Below are positions 1 through 8,913 of a stretch of 64,000 nt of DNA, piece after piece. Origin of the DNA: Thauera carbonicopians (GTDB taxonomy: Bacteria; Pseudomonadota; Gammaproteobacteria; Burkholderiales; Rhodocyclaceae); contig NZ_JANUXN010000002.1 of assembly GCF_025699485.1 (NCBI RefSeq), positions 372,001 through 436,000 of the forward strand. Direction: 5' to 3'. The notes beneath the pieces are model-generated. The model was not told the origin of the DNA, made no database searches, and worked only from the letters and a program-made list of their open reading frames with translations. Every line of letters begins with the position of its first letter. Within the stretch, counting starts at the first letter, position 1. The translations under genes were made by a program, and so were the position numbers.

Positions 1-579
1 ATGGTCATCGGCAGCGGGCTTGTTTACATGGCTACCGAGGTGTTGTTGCTGGTCCAGCGAGGTGTGGAGCAATCCAGGGAGGCGGCGGGGCAGGTGATGG
101 CGGAGCAGCGCGCGATCGCGGTGATGAAAGCGGCAATATCGAACCTTGTTCCACCTGCCTCTGATACCGATGAGCGACATCGGATCGTCGCGACCGGGTC
201 AGTCTTCGAGTTTGCCGCGATTCCGGTCGACAGCCAGGTCCACGCGGGGACGGTGAGGGCAAGAATTCTGATCGAGCCGGCAAGTGCAGGTGGGTTCGTG
301 GTGGCATTCGAGCAACGGGGGCTGGGAGCCGTCACTTCGAGCCCGCCGCCACGGCTCATCCTTTTGAAGGATCTCACCAGTGCTTCGCTGCAGTACTCGT
401 ATCGCACCCCTCTCGGTCTTCGAACGCACGCCACGCGGCCCGAGCAGGCCCCGGAGCTGGTGACGCTGAGTTGGACCAGGGCGGAACATGAAGGGAAAAG
501 CGGTTCGTTGTCCGTTCGACCACGACTCGATGTCGGCGCGAACTGCAGGCTCGATTTCCTGCCCTTGAGCTGCCGCTAA
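1..579 (+). CDS. GspJ-like type II secretion pseudopilin, 5' end cut off (tentative)
   Basis: The frame is open from the first base and ends at a TAA at 577-579, so the true start lies outside the window. The visible 192 residues begin with a hydrophobic stretch followed by an amphipathic helix, then a beta-rich domain ending in a Cys-containing C-terminus. This is the layout of a minor pseudopilin such as GspJ after its prepilin cleavage site. No prepilin motif is visible because the N-terminus is missing, so the family call rests on overall style only. It converges with eutA; a small hairpin (579-614) lies between them. Confidence 0.4.
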   Translation: MVIGSGLVYMATEVLLLVQRGVEQSREAAGQVMAEQRAIAVMKAAISNLVPPASDTDERHRIVATGSVFEFAAIPVDSQVHAGTVRARILIEPASAGGFVVAFEQRGLGAVTSSPPPRLILLKDLTSASLQYSYRTPLGLRTHATRPEQAPELVTLSWTRAEHEGKSGSLSVRPRLDVGANCRLDFLPLSCR

Positions 580-614
580 GGGGGAAGTTGGCGGGGCGCC
601 TCGAATTGCCCCCT
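579..614. terminator. Weak convergent hairpin between the pseudopilin gene and eutA
   Basis: AGGGGG at 579-584 can pair with CCCCCT at 609-614 across a 24-base loop. It lies exactly between two convergent genes. There is no T-run on either side, so terminator function is only inferred from position. Confidence 0.3.
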
Positions 615-617
615 GAT

Positions 618-2057
618 TCAGCCCGGGAATGCTAGCGATTTAACCGTGATCGGCACGATGTCGCCGCCCATGAAGGGCTTGCCGACGTCGATGTAGTCGC
701 CGGGGCGGGTCTGGATCTCGTCGATGACGGCGAGCTTGCGGCCGTGCAGGCGGGGCTGCAGCAGCATGCCGAGCACTTTGCCGAGGTCCTGGCGGGCGAC
801 GACGAACAGTGCCCGTGCGGGGTCGGGATGGGCGTCGGCGAAATGCACCAGAGCGTCGACGACGCGCTCGACGTCGGCGTAGGCCACCGGCAGGTCGTCG
901 GGCAGGCCCAGCGCATAGCCGTCCTTGGCGGGATCGATGTCCATGCGCTTTATCGCGGTATCCCAGTCCTCGGCCAGTTGCACGGCGGTGCAGCCGGGCC
1001 AGGGGCGGGCGGCGTGGACCACCGGCAGGTTGCGCACCGGCAGGTGCTGCTCGTCTACCCAGATGGTGCTGCCCGACAGCGACAGGCTGTAGGCGCCGGC
1101 GCCGATCACGGTGGCGCGCAGGGTGTGGCGCGGTTCGCGCAGCGGCAGCGCCTGCATGCCGGCGTGGCGGTGCAGGGCTTCGGCGAGGGCGGGGCCGATG
1201 TCGCCGAAGGCGCGGGCGGAGGCGATGCTCTGCGGGTCGTAGTAGCACGCGCCGACGCCGCCGGACAGATAGACCGCGTCGTAGCGATGGCCGGGGCGCA
1301 GGCAGTCGGTCATCAGTAGCTGCTGCGCCAGCGGCGAGGGCTGGCCGACGCAGATTTCATGGATCAAGCCGGCCATGCGGTCGGCGATGCGGGTGACGGT
1401 GCCATCGCTGACCGGCTGGCCGGCTTCCGGCAGCGGAGACAGTCCCAGTTCGGTGCAGATCGGCCGGGCCGGCGCGTGCAGGTGGCGCAGGCGGCCGTCG
1501 CTTTCGAGTTCCAGCAGATGGCCGCCGACGTTGAGGCAGGCGGTGTCGACGACGCGGCCGGCTTCGAACACCGCGTAGTTGGAGGTGCCGCCGCCGATGT
1601 CGATGTTGAGCACGCGGCAGGTGTTGGTGCGCGAATGTTCGGCCGCGCCCGAGCCCTGGCCGGCGATCACCGATTCCAGATGCGGGCCGGCGGTGGCGAC
1701 GATGAAGTCGCCGAGCTGCTCGGCCAGCCCCATCACCGCCTGGCGGGCGTTGCGTGCCTTGGAGGTTTCGCCGGTGATGATGATGGCACCGGATTTGACC
1801 TGCTCGGTGTCGAGCCCGGCGGCGGCGTACTGCGACATGATGAAGCGGCGCAGCGTGTCCTCATGCACATGGCCTTCGAAGTCGATCGGCGTCGGGATCG
1901 CCGGGCTGACGTAGAGGATGTCGCGGCGCGAGAACTCGTAGTTCGGCACCTGCGAGGCGGCGGCGCGGTTGACCACTTCGAGGCGCGAGAAGATCACCTG
2001 CGACGTCGTCGTGCCGATGTCGATGCCGACGCTGTGGATCTGCCAGGATTCAGCCAT
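618..2057 (-). CDS. eutA: Ethanolamine ammonia-lyase reactivating factor EutA
   Basis: EutA reactivates adenosylcobalamin-dependent ethanolamine ammonia-lyase (EutBC) by ATP-driven release of damaged cofactor. The 479-residue protein has the actin/Hsp70-type phosphate-1 motif GIDIGTTTSQ at residues 11-20 and a second nucleotide loop IDIGGGTSN near residue 150, both typical of the family, and is the usual family length. It is the last gene of the minus-strand eut operon. A strong GC hairpin separates it from eutH upstream, which could lower its expression relative to the genes before it. The start at 2057 gives the normal EutA N-terminus. Confidence 0.95.
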   Translation of the reverse strand: MAESWQIHSVGIDIGTTTSQVIFSRLEVVNRAAASQVPNYEFSRRDILYVSPAIPTPIDFEGHVHEDTLRRFIMSQYAAAGLDTEQVKSGAIIITGETSKARNARQAVMGLAEQLGDFIVATAGPHLESVIAGQGSGAAEHSRTNTCRVLNIDIGGGTSNYAVFEAGRVVDTACLNVGGHLLELESDGRLRHLHAPARPICTELGLSPLPEAGQPVSDGTVTRIADRMAGLIHEICVGQPSPLAQQLLMTDCLRPGHRYDAVYLSGGVGACYYDPQSIASARAFGDIGPALAEALHRHAGMQALPLREPRHTLRATVIGAGAYSLSLSGSTIWVDEQHLPVRNLPVVHAARPWPGCTAVQLAEDWDTAIKRMDIDPAKDGYALGLPDDLPVAYADVERVVDALVHFADAHPDPARALFVVARQDLGKVLGMLLQPRLHGRKLAVIDEIQTRPGDYIDVGKPFMGGDIVPITVKSLAFPG

Positions 2058-2079
2058 GACGCGGATCCCCTGTGCTTGT

Positions 2080-2129
2080 GCCCCCGCTCCCCGGGAGGGA
2101 GGGCCGGCCGAGGGCCGGGGAGCGGGGGC
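2080..2129 (-). terminator. Strong intra-operon hairpin between eutH and eutA
   Basis: GCCCCCGCTCCCC at 2080-2092 pairs perfectly over 13 bp with GGGGAGCGGGGGC at 2117-2129. The loop is 24 bases and itself contains GC dyads. It sits in the 102-bp eutH-eutA gap and has no U-run, so it more likely attenuates, stabilises eutH mRNA, or is a repeat-type palindrome than acts as a full terminator. Confidence 0.5.
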
Positions 2130-2159
2130 GCTTCGCGGGCACAGCAGCAGACGGAAGCT

Positions 2160-3401
2160 TCATGCAGTCGCCTTGGCGGCGACGGCGGGGGCGACGCTCG
2201 GCTTGGGCGCGATCATCATCGCCACGAACACCGCGGCGACGCCGCCGACCAGCTTGCCGACGATCATCGGGAAGATCATCGGCGAGGCCACGGCGGCGAC
2301 GAAGCCGAGGTGGTCGCCGAGGGCGAAGGCAGCGGATACCGCGAAGGCGATGTTGAGCACCTTGCCGCGGTCGTCCATCTTGTTGAGCATCACGAACATC
2401 GGGATGTTGTTGGCTAGCGTCGCCACCATGCCGGCGGCGGCGGTGTCGTTCATCTTCAGCAGGCTGCCGACCTTGGCCAGCGAGCTGCCGAACCAGCGCG
2501 TCAGCAGGAACACCATCGGGTAGGCGCCGAGCAGCACCGCGGCGATCTTGCCGATGGTCTCGATGCCGCGCAGGTCCTCGCCCGGCACGTCGCCCGGCAC
2601 CATGAAGATCGGGTCCATGCCGGGAATCAGGGTCAGGCCGATCTGGTCCTGCAGCACCGCGGCGGCCAGCCCCAGCGTGATGACCGCGACCAGGATCTTG
2701 GCGAAGACCTGGAAGCCGGCGATCATCTTCTCGGGAATGAACTTCAGGCCCAGCGCCACCGCCACCGCGAACAGGATCACCGGCGTCAGGTTGGACAGGA
2801 TCATGCCGAAGGTGAAATCCACCTGCTGGCCGTCGATGATCACGTTGGAGGCCATCGCCACCAGGCCGCCGGCGATGCAGCCGAGCGGGATCGCGACGAT
2901 GCCGGCGAGCACGCCCATGGCGAGGAAGCGGCGGTCTTCCTTGTCGATGATGCCCAGCCCGACCGGAATCGAGAACACGATGGTCGGCCCCATCATCGAG
3001 CCGAGGATCACGCCGGCATACATCCAGGCCGCGGTGTCGCCGCCGGACAGCTCGCGCGCCAGCGGAAAGCCGCCCATGTCCAGCGCCAGCAGCGTGGTGG
3101 CGAACATCGCCGGGTTGGCGCCGAGCGCTTCGTACAGCGGGATCACGATCGGGCCGAGCATCCGTGCCAGCACCGGCGCCAGCGCCATCACCCCGACCAT
3201 CGCCAGGCCGAGCGCGCCCATCGCCATGAAGCCTTCCTCGAACTGCTTGCCCGAGCCGCTGATGGAACGGCCCAGGCCGCCGAGGCCGATCTTGCCCAGC
3301 ACTTTCTCGGCGCCGTCGAACTGATCCATCATCCGGTCCAGTGCGGCGATCGCCATGAAGCTCATCATGATCCACATGATGATGACGTTGATCTTGTCCA
3401 T
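2160..3401 (-). CDS. eutH: Ethanolamine permease EutH
   Basis: EutH is an inner-membrane ethanolamine transporter needed when ethanolamine is scarce or the pH is low. The 413-residue product is strongly hydrophobic with about ten predicted membrane segments and the typical EutH N-terminus (MDKINVIIMWIMM). Length matches the family (about 408 in enterics). It lies between eutG and eutA, the same relative place as in Salmonella. Confidence 0.95.
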   Translation of the reverse strand: MDKINVIIMWIMMSFMAIAALDRMMDQFDGAEKVLGKIGLGGLGRSISGSGKQFEEGFMAMGALGLAMVGVMALAPVLARMLGPIVIPLYEALGANPAMFATTLLALDMGGFPLARELSGGDTAAWMYAGVILGSMMGPTIVFSIPVGLGIIDKEDRRFLAMGVLAGIVAIPLGCIAGGLVAMASNVIIDGQQVDFTFGMILSNLTPVILFAVAVALGLKFIPEKMIAGFQVFAKILVAVITLGLAAAVLQDQIGLTLIPGMDPIFMVPGDVPGEDLRGIETIGKIAAVLLGAYPMVFLLTRWFGSSLAKVGSLLKMNDTAAAGMVATLANNIPMFVMLNKMDDRGKVLNIAFAVSAAFALGDHLGFVAAVASPMIFPMIVGKLVGGVAAVFVAMMIAPKPSVAPAVAAKATA

Positions 3402-3484
3402 GATGCTCGTTTCCTCTTGCGCCAGATGCTCGTCGAATCACCGCGCCAGCGCGTGCCCGGTGCTCCGCTGTTTATCGTTTTCCG

Positions 3485-4732
3485 TCAGCCGGCCGGCTGG
3501 CTCGTGCGCCAGTCGGTGGCGCACTGGCGGGCGTGGGCATGGCGATAGACCTCCACCACCTGCGCGCGCGACACGCTGCGCGGATTGGTGACCAGGCTGG
3601 GGTCGAGCAGCGCGGCGTCGGCGAAGCGCTCGTAGTCCCCGTCCCGGCCACCGGCCTCGCGCAGGTTGAGCGGGAGCCCCAGTTCCACGATCAGTTGCTG
3701 CACGTGCTCGATGGTCTGCGCCGCATCCAGCAGACGGCCGCTGAGGGCGTGGCCGATCTCGGCGAGGTCGCGCTTGCACACCAACTGGTTGAAGCCCATC
3801 ACCGACGGCAGCAGGATGGCGTTGGCGATGCCGTGCGGGATGCCGTAGGCGGGGCCGATCTGGTGCGCCATCGCATGGCACAGCCCCAGGCCTGCATTGG
3901 AGAAGGAAACACCGGCCATGTAGGACGCCAGCATCATCGATTCGCGTGCCTCGATGTTCTGGCCCTGGCCCACCGCGATCGGTAGCGCTTCGCCGATCAG
4001 CGTCATCGCACGGTAGGCGAGCGCCTTGGTCAGCGGCGTGGCGTGGATGGCGACATAGGCCTCGATGGCGTGGGTGAGGGCGTCGACGCCGACGGCGGCG
4101 GTGAAGTGCGGCGGCGTGCCCAGCGTCAGGCAGGCGTCGATCACCGCCAGGTCCGGAATCATGTCCGGGTGGATGATGAGGTGCTTGACGTGTTCGCCGC
4201 CGTCCGTATCGGTGACGACGGTGGCGTTGGTCGCCTCGGAGCCGGTGCCGGCGGTGGTCGGCACCGCGATCAGCGGTGCGCGGCGGACGGCGATGCGCGC
4301 CGGTTCGTCGGCCATCGCGTGCACGCCGAGGCCGGGGTTGGCGGCCAGCACCACCGCGGCCTTGGCGGCGTCGAGGATGGAGCCGCCGCCGAAGGCGATG
4401 ACGCCGTCGAAGCGGGTCTCGCGCATCGCCTCGGCCATGGTCTCGACCAGCGCGGTGTCCGGTTCGCGCGGTGCCTGGCGATAGACGACGTGCTCCAGTC
4501 CGCAGGCCTGCAGCGAGCGGTACATGCCGTCGGCGAGGCCGAGCTTTTCCAGGCTCTCGTCGATGGCGATGAAGACCCGGCTCATGCCGCGCGCGGCAAT
4601 GGCCTGGCCGATGCGGGCGATGCTACCGGGGCCGATGAAGGTGCTCGGCGGTACCGAGAATTCGCGTACCGAGCGGGCGTTGATCAGGTCGATGGCCTGA
4701 TAGACGACGGTGCTGACGTCTTCGTGGTTCAT
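3485..4732 (-). CDS. eutG: Microcompartment iron-containing alcohol dehydrogenase EutG
   Basis: EutG reduces acetaldehyde to ethanol inside the microcompartment and so recycles NADH to NAD+ for EutE. The protein has 415 residues of the group III Fe-dependent alcohol dehydrogenase family. Visible features are the NAD-binding GGGS loop (FGGGSILDAAKA), the GTGSEATN motif, and the metal-ligand segments GVDALTHAIEAY and CHAMAHQIG...PHG. The ATG at 4732 was chosen because it overlaps the stop of eutJ (4729) by 4 bp; the open frame extends upstream only by chance in this GC-rich DNA. Residues 1-20 form a possible amphipathic targeting helix. Confidence 0.93.
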   Translation of the reverse strand: MNHEDVSTVVYQAIDLINARSVREFSVPPSTFIGPGSIARIGQAIAARGMSRVFIAIDESLEKLGLADGMYRSLQACGLEHVVYRQAPREPDTALVETMAEAMRETRFDGVIAFGGGSILDAAKAAVVLAANPGLGVHAMADEPARIAVRRAPLIAVPTTAGTGSEATNATVVTDTDGGEHVKHLIIHPDMIPDLAVIDACLTLGTPPHFTAAVGVDALTHAIEAYVAIHATPLTKALAYRAMTLIGEALPIAVGQGQNIEARESMMLASYMAGVSFSNAGLGLCHAMAHQIGPAYGIPHGIANAILLPSVMGFNQLVCKRDLAEIGHALSGRLLDAAQTIEHVQQLIVELGLPLNLREAGGRDGDYERFADAALLDPSLVTNPRSVSRAQVVEVYRHAHARQCATDWRTSQPAG

Positions 4733-5583
4733 GCCTGGACCTCGGCGTACGCGCCGGCCAGGCCGTGGGCGGCGATGGCGAGCGGAGTGAGGAACAGCGG
4801 CGGCTGCGGCAGGATCACCTCGAGCTGCGGAAAGCGCTGGGCGAACAACTCGCGCACGCCGGGCATGGCGCATGAGCCGCCGGACAGGTAGAGGGTATCG
4901 ACTTGCCAGCCTTGCAGGTGGGTGTCGACGATGTGGGCCATCTTGTCGAACACCGGCCGCACGATGGGCCACAGCGTGGCGTTGTCCTTGCCGCGCTTGA
5001 GCATCTCGGCTTCGGCCAGCGGCAGATTGCGCGAACCGGCCAGGGTCAGGCTGACGTGATGGCCGCCGGTCGGCTCGTCGCCGGAATAGACGATGCGCCC
5101 GTCCCGCACCACCGCCACGCCGGTGGTGCCGCCGCCGATGTCGACCACCGCGGCCTTGTCGAGCTGCAGCAGCGCGGCGACCGCCGACGGTTCGTCGATG
5201 ACGCCGGAGACTTCCAGCCCGGCGGCTTCGATGACGTTCACCGAAATGCGCGGGTCGGTACCGGGCGGGTAGGAGGTGGTGGCCTGCTTCGGCAGCCGGT
5301 CGCCGAACAGCGTGCCAAGCGATTCGAGCTGCCGGCACACGATCTGCACCGCGCCGAAGAAATCCCACACCACGCCGTCGCGCACCACGTCGGCCCAGTC
5401 GAGCCGCACGGCCACGGGCCGGCCCTCGCCGTCGAGCACCATCGTCACCACGCAACTGGTGCCGAGGTCGATGCCGAGGTGCAGCGGCGCGTCCGCTGCC
5501 AGGTCGGCGGCCGCGGCACCGCTGGCCGCCAGTGCGGCGGCCTGGGCGAGGCGGGGTTCGAGCCAGTCGGCGATGCTGCGCAT
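4729..5583 (-). CDS. eutJ: EutJ, Hsp70/FGGY-like chaperone of the eut microcompartment
   Basis: EutJ is a conserved actin-fold ATPase of eut operons, thought to help fold or assemble microcompartment enzymes. The product has 284 residues. It carries the nucleotide motifs GIDLGTSCVV near residue 36 and VDIGGGTTGVAVV in the middle, plus the adenosine motif LYLSGGSC near the C-terminus. The start at 5583 lies 8 bp after the eutE stop, and the 3' end overlaps eutG by 4 bp. Confidence 0.92.
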   Translation of the reverse strand: MRSIADWLEPRLAQAAALAASGAAAADLAADAPLHLGIDLGTSCVVTMVLDGEGRPVAVRLDWADVVRDGVVWDFFGAVQIVCRQLESLGTLFGDRLPKQATTSYPPGTDPRISVNVIEAAGLEVSGVIDEPSAVAALLQLDKAAVVDIGGGTTGVAVVRDGRIVYSGDEPTGGHHVSLTLAGSRNLPLAEAEMLKRGKDNATLWPIVRPVFDKMAHIVDTHLQGWQVDTLYLSGGSCAMPGVRELFAQRFPQLEVILPQPPLFLTPLAIAAHGLAGAYAEVQA

Positions 5584-5591
5584 GATGGGCC

Positions 5592-7010
5592 TCAGATGAT
5601 GCGGAAGTGGTCCACCATCACGCAGCGGCGCAGTCGCACGAAGGTGCGTGCACTGGTCACGCCTTCGCCGGTCGGGGTGGAGATCGTCATCGTCGTCCAG
5701 CCTTCGCCGCCGAAGCCGAGGCCGGCCAGGCAGGGGCCGTTCTTGACGAAGATGCTGGTGTTGATGGCGTTGGCCATGCGGTCGAGCGCGTCGATGTTGC
5801 GCGAGTGCATCGCCGCGGTGTGGCGGCAATTGCCTTCGAGCTTCACTGCGAGGTCGATCGCGGCATCGACGTCCGGCGCGCGGATGACCGGAATCACCGG
5901 CATCATCAGTTCGGTGACGGCAAAGGGGTGGTCGGCAGCGGTTTCGACGAACAGCAGGCGGGTGTCGGCCGGCACGTCGAGGCCGATGGCGGCGGCGATC
6001 TTGGCCGCGTCGCGGCCCACCCAGTCGCGGCTGACGCTGCCGCGTCCGTCCGGGCCGACCTTGGTGAGCAGGATGTCGACCAGGCGCCCGGCCTGGTCGG
6101 GCGTCAACTCCACCGCCTTGTGGCGCGCCATCTCGGTCTTCAGCGCGTCGCAGACGCGGTCGACGACGATGATCTCCTTCTCGTCGGCGCAGATGATGTT
6201 GTTGTCGAAGGACGCCCCCCAGACGATGTCGCGCGCGGCGCGGGCGATGTCGGCGGTTTCGTCCACCACCACCGGCGGATTGCCGGCGCCGGCGGCGATC
6301 AGGCGCTTGTCGGTGTGCTTGCGCGCGGCCTCGACCACCGCCTCGCCGCCGGTCACGGTCAGCAGGTTGATGCCCGGGTAGCTGAACAGCCGCTGCGCGG
6401 TGGCGATGTCGGGCTCGAGCACGGTGGTGACGATGTTGTCCGGGCCGCCGGCGGCGACCGAGGCTTCGTTGATCAGCGACACCGCGCGCTGCGAGACTTT
6501 CTTCGCCGCCGGGTGGGGGGCGAAGACCACCGCGTTGCCGGCGGCGATCATGCTGATTGCATTGTTGATGACGGTCGCCGCGGGGTTGGTCGAAGGCGTC
6601 ACCGAGGCGATCACGCCCCAGGCGGCATTCTCGATCAGGGTCAGGCCGCGGTCGCCGGTCAGCACCATCGGCGACAGGCATTCGACGCCCGGCGTGTGGC
6701 GCGCCTGGGAGATGTTCTTGGCGATCTTGTCCTCGACCCGGCCCATGCCGGTCTCGGCCACCGCCAGTTCGGCCAGCTCGCGCGCATGCTCCTCGCAGAC
6801 CTTGCGGATCGCCTCGATGACCCGGGTGCGCACCGCCAGCGTGCGGATGCCTTTCTGCGCCAGGCTGGCTTCGGCCACCGCGTCGTCCAGTTCGGCGAAC
6901 ACGCCCGGCGCGACGCGGCGCGCGGCGGCCGGCGCCGCCTGGGTCTGTGTCTGCATGGATGCCAGTACCGTGCGAACGATCTGTTCCACGTCTTTCAGGT
7001 TGATATCCAC
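5592..7010 (-). CDS. eutE: CoA-acylating acetaldehyde dehydrogenase EutE
   Basis: EutE converts acetaldehyde, NAD+ and CoA to acetyl-CoA and NADH in the microcompartment lumen. The 472-residue protein is an aldehyde dehydrogenase with the catalytic cysteine in the family motif NNIICADEKE (around residue 270). The first 18 or so residues form an amphipathic helix (core VEQIVRTVLASM), then an Ala/Pro/Gln linker, the form of an encapsulation peptide; a very similar helix begins EutC. It ends with the typical C-terminal FRII. It is followed by eutJ after 8 bp. Confidence 0.95.
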   Translation of the reverse strand: MDINLKDVEQIVRTVLASMQTQTQAAPAAARRVAPGVFAELDDAVAEASLAQKGIRTLAVRTRVIEAIRKVCEEHARELAELAVAETGMGRVEDKIAKNISQARHTPGVECLSPMVLTGDRGLTLIENAAWGVIASVTPSTNPAATVINNAISMIAAGNAVVFAPHPAAKKVSQRAVSLINEASVAAGGPDNIVTTVLEPDIATAQRLFSYPGINLLTVTGGEAVVEAARKHTDKRLIAAGAGNPPVVVDETADIARAARDIVWGASFDNNIICADEKEIIVVDRVCDALKTEMARHKAVELTPDQAGRLVDILLTKVGPDGRGSVSRDWVGRDAAKIAAAIGLDVPADTRLLFVETAADHPFAVTELMMPVIPVIRAPDVDAAIDLAVKLEGNCRHTAAMHSRNIDALDRMANAINTSIFVKNGPCLAGLGFGGEGWTTMTISTPTGEGVTSARTFVRLRRCVMVDHFRII

Positions 7011-7081
7011 CGTGCGCTCCCGTTTTCATCCATGCCGCGCCGCCATGCCGGCCGCGCGGCTTCGTTCGTGTTCCGGCCTGC

Positions 7082-7366
7082 CTATTTGTGGAACGTGAGC
7101 TTGCCGCCCAGCACCACTTCATCGACGATGCCGACCACGCTCAGGTCGGTCGGCGCATCGTTGGAAATCGTCTTGCGCGCCGAACTGCCCTGGACCACCA
7201 GCACCCATTCGCCGTCGCCGGCGCCGATGCTGTCGGTGGCGACACAGGGGCTGCCCTTGCGCTCGCCTTCGGGGCCGATGAAGTCCACCAGCAGCAGGCG
7301 CTGCTGTTCGAAGCCGGCGTGCTTCACCGTCGAAACCACTTGTCCGAGTACGATTGCCAGTTCCAT
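7082..7366 (-). CDS. eutN: Microcompartment vertex protein EutN
   Basis: EutN is a pentameric BMC-P (EutN/CcmL) protein that caps shell vertices. The product of 94 residues starts MELAIVLGQVVST and contains the family segments DFIGPEG and VQGSSAR. The start at 7366 is chosen because it gives the normal N-terminus; upstream in-frame residues do not match the family. A 177-bp gap with a GC hairpin separates it from eutM. Confidence 0.93.
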   Translation of the reverse strand: MELAIVLGQVVSTVKHAGFEQQRLLLVDFIGPEGERKGSPCVATDSIGAGDGEWVLVVQGSSARKTISNDAPTDLSVVGIVDEVVLGGKLTFHK

Positions 7367-7499
7367 GTGTTCACCGCCGTGTCTGTTCAGCGTCGGGGCC
7401 ATTTTCTTCATTGCGCGGGCGTGCTGATACCGTGGCGCCGCAGCCGTCGCGCATGTCCTGCAGGGATCGGTCACCGGCCGCCAGCCCACGCGGGGCGGG

Positions 7500-7543
7500 G
7501 CGGCCGGGCCGTCCGGTCGAGTCGAGCCGAACCGTCCGGCCGC
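7500..7543 (-). terminator. GC hairpin directly after the eutM stop codon
   Basis: GCGGCCGG at 7500-7507 pairs with CCGGCCGC at 7536-7543, the base next to the eutM stop at 7544. The loop is 28 bases with partial internal pairing. There is no U-run. Its position behind the gene for the most abundant shell protein suggests mRNA 3' protection or partial attenuation, which is inference. Confidence 0.4.
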
Positions 7544-7831
7544 TCAGTCCAGTCCGCTTTCCATCTTGATCGGGAAGACTTCTTCCAGATCGCCGTGCGG
7601 GCGCGGAATGACGTGCACCGAGACGAGCTCGCCGATGCGTTGCGCAGCGGCCGCGCCGGCGTCGGTCGCCGCCTTGCAGGCCGCGACGTCGCCGCGCACC
7701 ATCGCGGTGACGAAACCGCCGCCGATCTGCTTGACGCCGACCAGCTTGACGCGCGCGGCCTTGACCATCGCGTCGGAGGCTTCGATCAGGGCAACCAGGC
7801 CTTTCGTTTCGATCAGTCCCAGGGCTTCCAT
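7544..7831 (-). CDS. eutM: Major hexameric shell protein EutM (BMC-H)
   Basis: EutM forms the hexameric tiles of the shell facets. The 95-residue protein is a single canonical BMC domain: [20 protein letters not shown], then the pore region [10 protein letters not shown], then the conserved VIPRPH near the C-terminus. Length is standard. It sits between eutD and eutN as in enterics. Confidence 0.96.
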   Translation of the reverse strand: MEALGLIETKGLVALIEASDAMVKAARVKLVGVKQIGGGFVTAMVRGDVAACKAATDAGAAAAQRIGELVSVHVIPRPHGDLEEVFPIKMESGLD

Positions 7832-7866
7832 TTTGACTACTCCTTAAAAAGTCCCCTCCTGGGGAA

Positions 7867-8913
7867 TCATGGTGAGACGGTGACGGCGCGCGGCGCCGAT
7901 GGCGTAGCGGCCGGTACGGCATTGCCGCCGGCCATCATCGCGGCCAGCAGGCAGGTTTCGACGATGTCCTCGCTGCTGCAGCCGCGCGACAGGTCGTGCA
8001 TCGGCTGGGCGAGGCCTTGCAGCATCGGCCCGAGCGCGCTGTAGCCGCCCAGGCGCTGGGCGATCTTGTAGCCGATGTTGCCGGCCTCCAGCGACGGGAA
8101 CACCAGCACGTTGGCACGGCCCTGCAGCGGGCTGTCCGGTACCTTCAGCGCCGCCACGGCGGGCACGATGGCGGCGTCGAACTGCAGGTCGCCGTCGATC
8201 AGCAGGCCGGGCTGGCGTTGGCGCACCAGCGCGGTGGCTTCGCGCACCGCGTCGACCGCCGGATGGCGGGCGCTGCCGTGGCTGGAGAAGGACAGCATGG
8301 CGACCGCGGCGCGTTCGCCGGTGACGTTCTCGTAGCTCGCCGCCGAGGCGATGGCGATGTCGGCCAGTTGTGTCGGCTCGGGTTGCGGCACCACGCCGCA
8401 GTCGGCAAAGCCGAGGATGCGGCTGTCGCTGCCGCAGGCTTCGGCCGGCGGGATCATGAAGAAGATCGACGACACCGTGGTATTGCCCGGTGCGAGGCCG
8501 AGCACGCGGATCGCGGCGCGCAGCACGCTGGCGGTGGAGGACAGGTTGCCGCCGATGCACAGCTCGGCGTCGCCGCTCGCCAGCATCGCGGCGGCGAACC
8601 ACAGCGGCTCGGACAGGCGGGCGGCGATTTCTTCCTGCGAAGCCTTGGGCATGCGCGTCTGCAGCAGCTCGGCGTAGGCGTGGCGCACGCCGGCGCGCGC
8701 CGGGTCGAGCAGCGACAGCGAACCCTGGCCGAGGCCTTTCTCCAGGCACAGCGCACGCAGCTCGAAGGGGTTGGCGAGCAGCGTCGGCCTGGCCCAGCCG
8801 CGTGCCTGCAGGTGGCGGGCGGCTTCGATGGCGCGCGCATCCAGCGCATCGGGGAAGACGACGCGCGGCGGCCGTTGCCGGGCGGCTTCCGCACAGCGGC
8901 GCATCAGCTCCAT
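7867..8913 (-). CDS. eutD: Phosphotransacetylase EutD
   Basis: EutD converts acetyl-CoA and phosphate to acetyl phosphate and frees CoA for EutE. The 348-residue product is the Pta-type (PTA_PTB) enzyme, with the family segments [12 protein letters not shown] near residue 20, [11 protein letters not shown] in the middle, and DGDLQFDAA...[12 protein letters not shown] near the C-terminus. The ATG at 8913 overlaps the end of eutT by 10 bp and yields the normal N-terminus. Confidence 0.94.
   Translation of the reverse strand: MELMRRCAEAARQRPPRVVFPDALDARAIEAARHLQARGWARPTLLANPFELRALCLEKGLGQGSLSLLDPARAGVRHAYAELLQTRMPKASQEEIAARLSEPLWFAAAMLASGDAELCIGGNLSSTASVLRAAIRVLGLAPGNTTVSSIFFMIPPAEACGSDSRILGFADCGVVPQPEPTQLADIAIASAASYENVTGERAAVAMLSFSSHGSARHPAVDAVREATALVRQRQPGLLIDGDLQFDAAIVPAVAALKVPDSPLQGRANVLVFPSLEAGNIGYKIAQRLGGYSALGPMLQGLAQPMHDLSRGCSSEDIVETCLLAAMMAGGNAVPAATPSAPRAVTVSP

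Noticed and set aside
4729-7122. A 797-residue minus-strand open frame covering eutE and eutJ
   Set aside because: Only the last 284 codons (eutJ) are real; the N-terminal part is an out-of-frame shadow of eutE, rich in Arg/Gly/Pro as expected of GC-rich off-frames.
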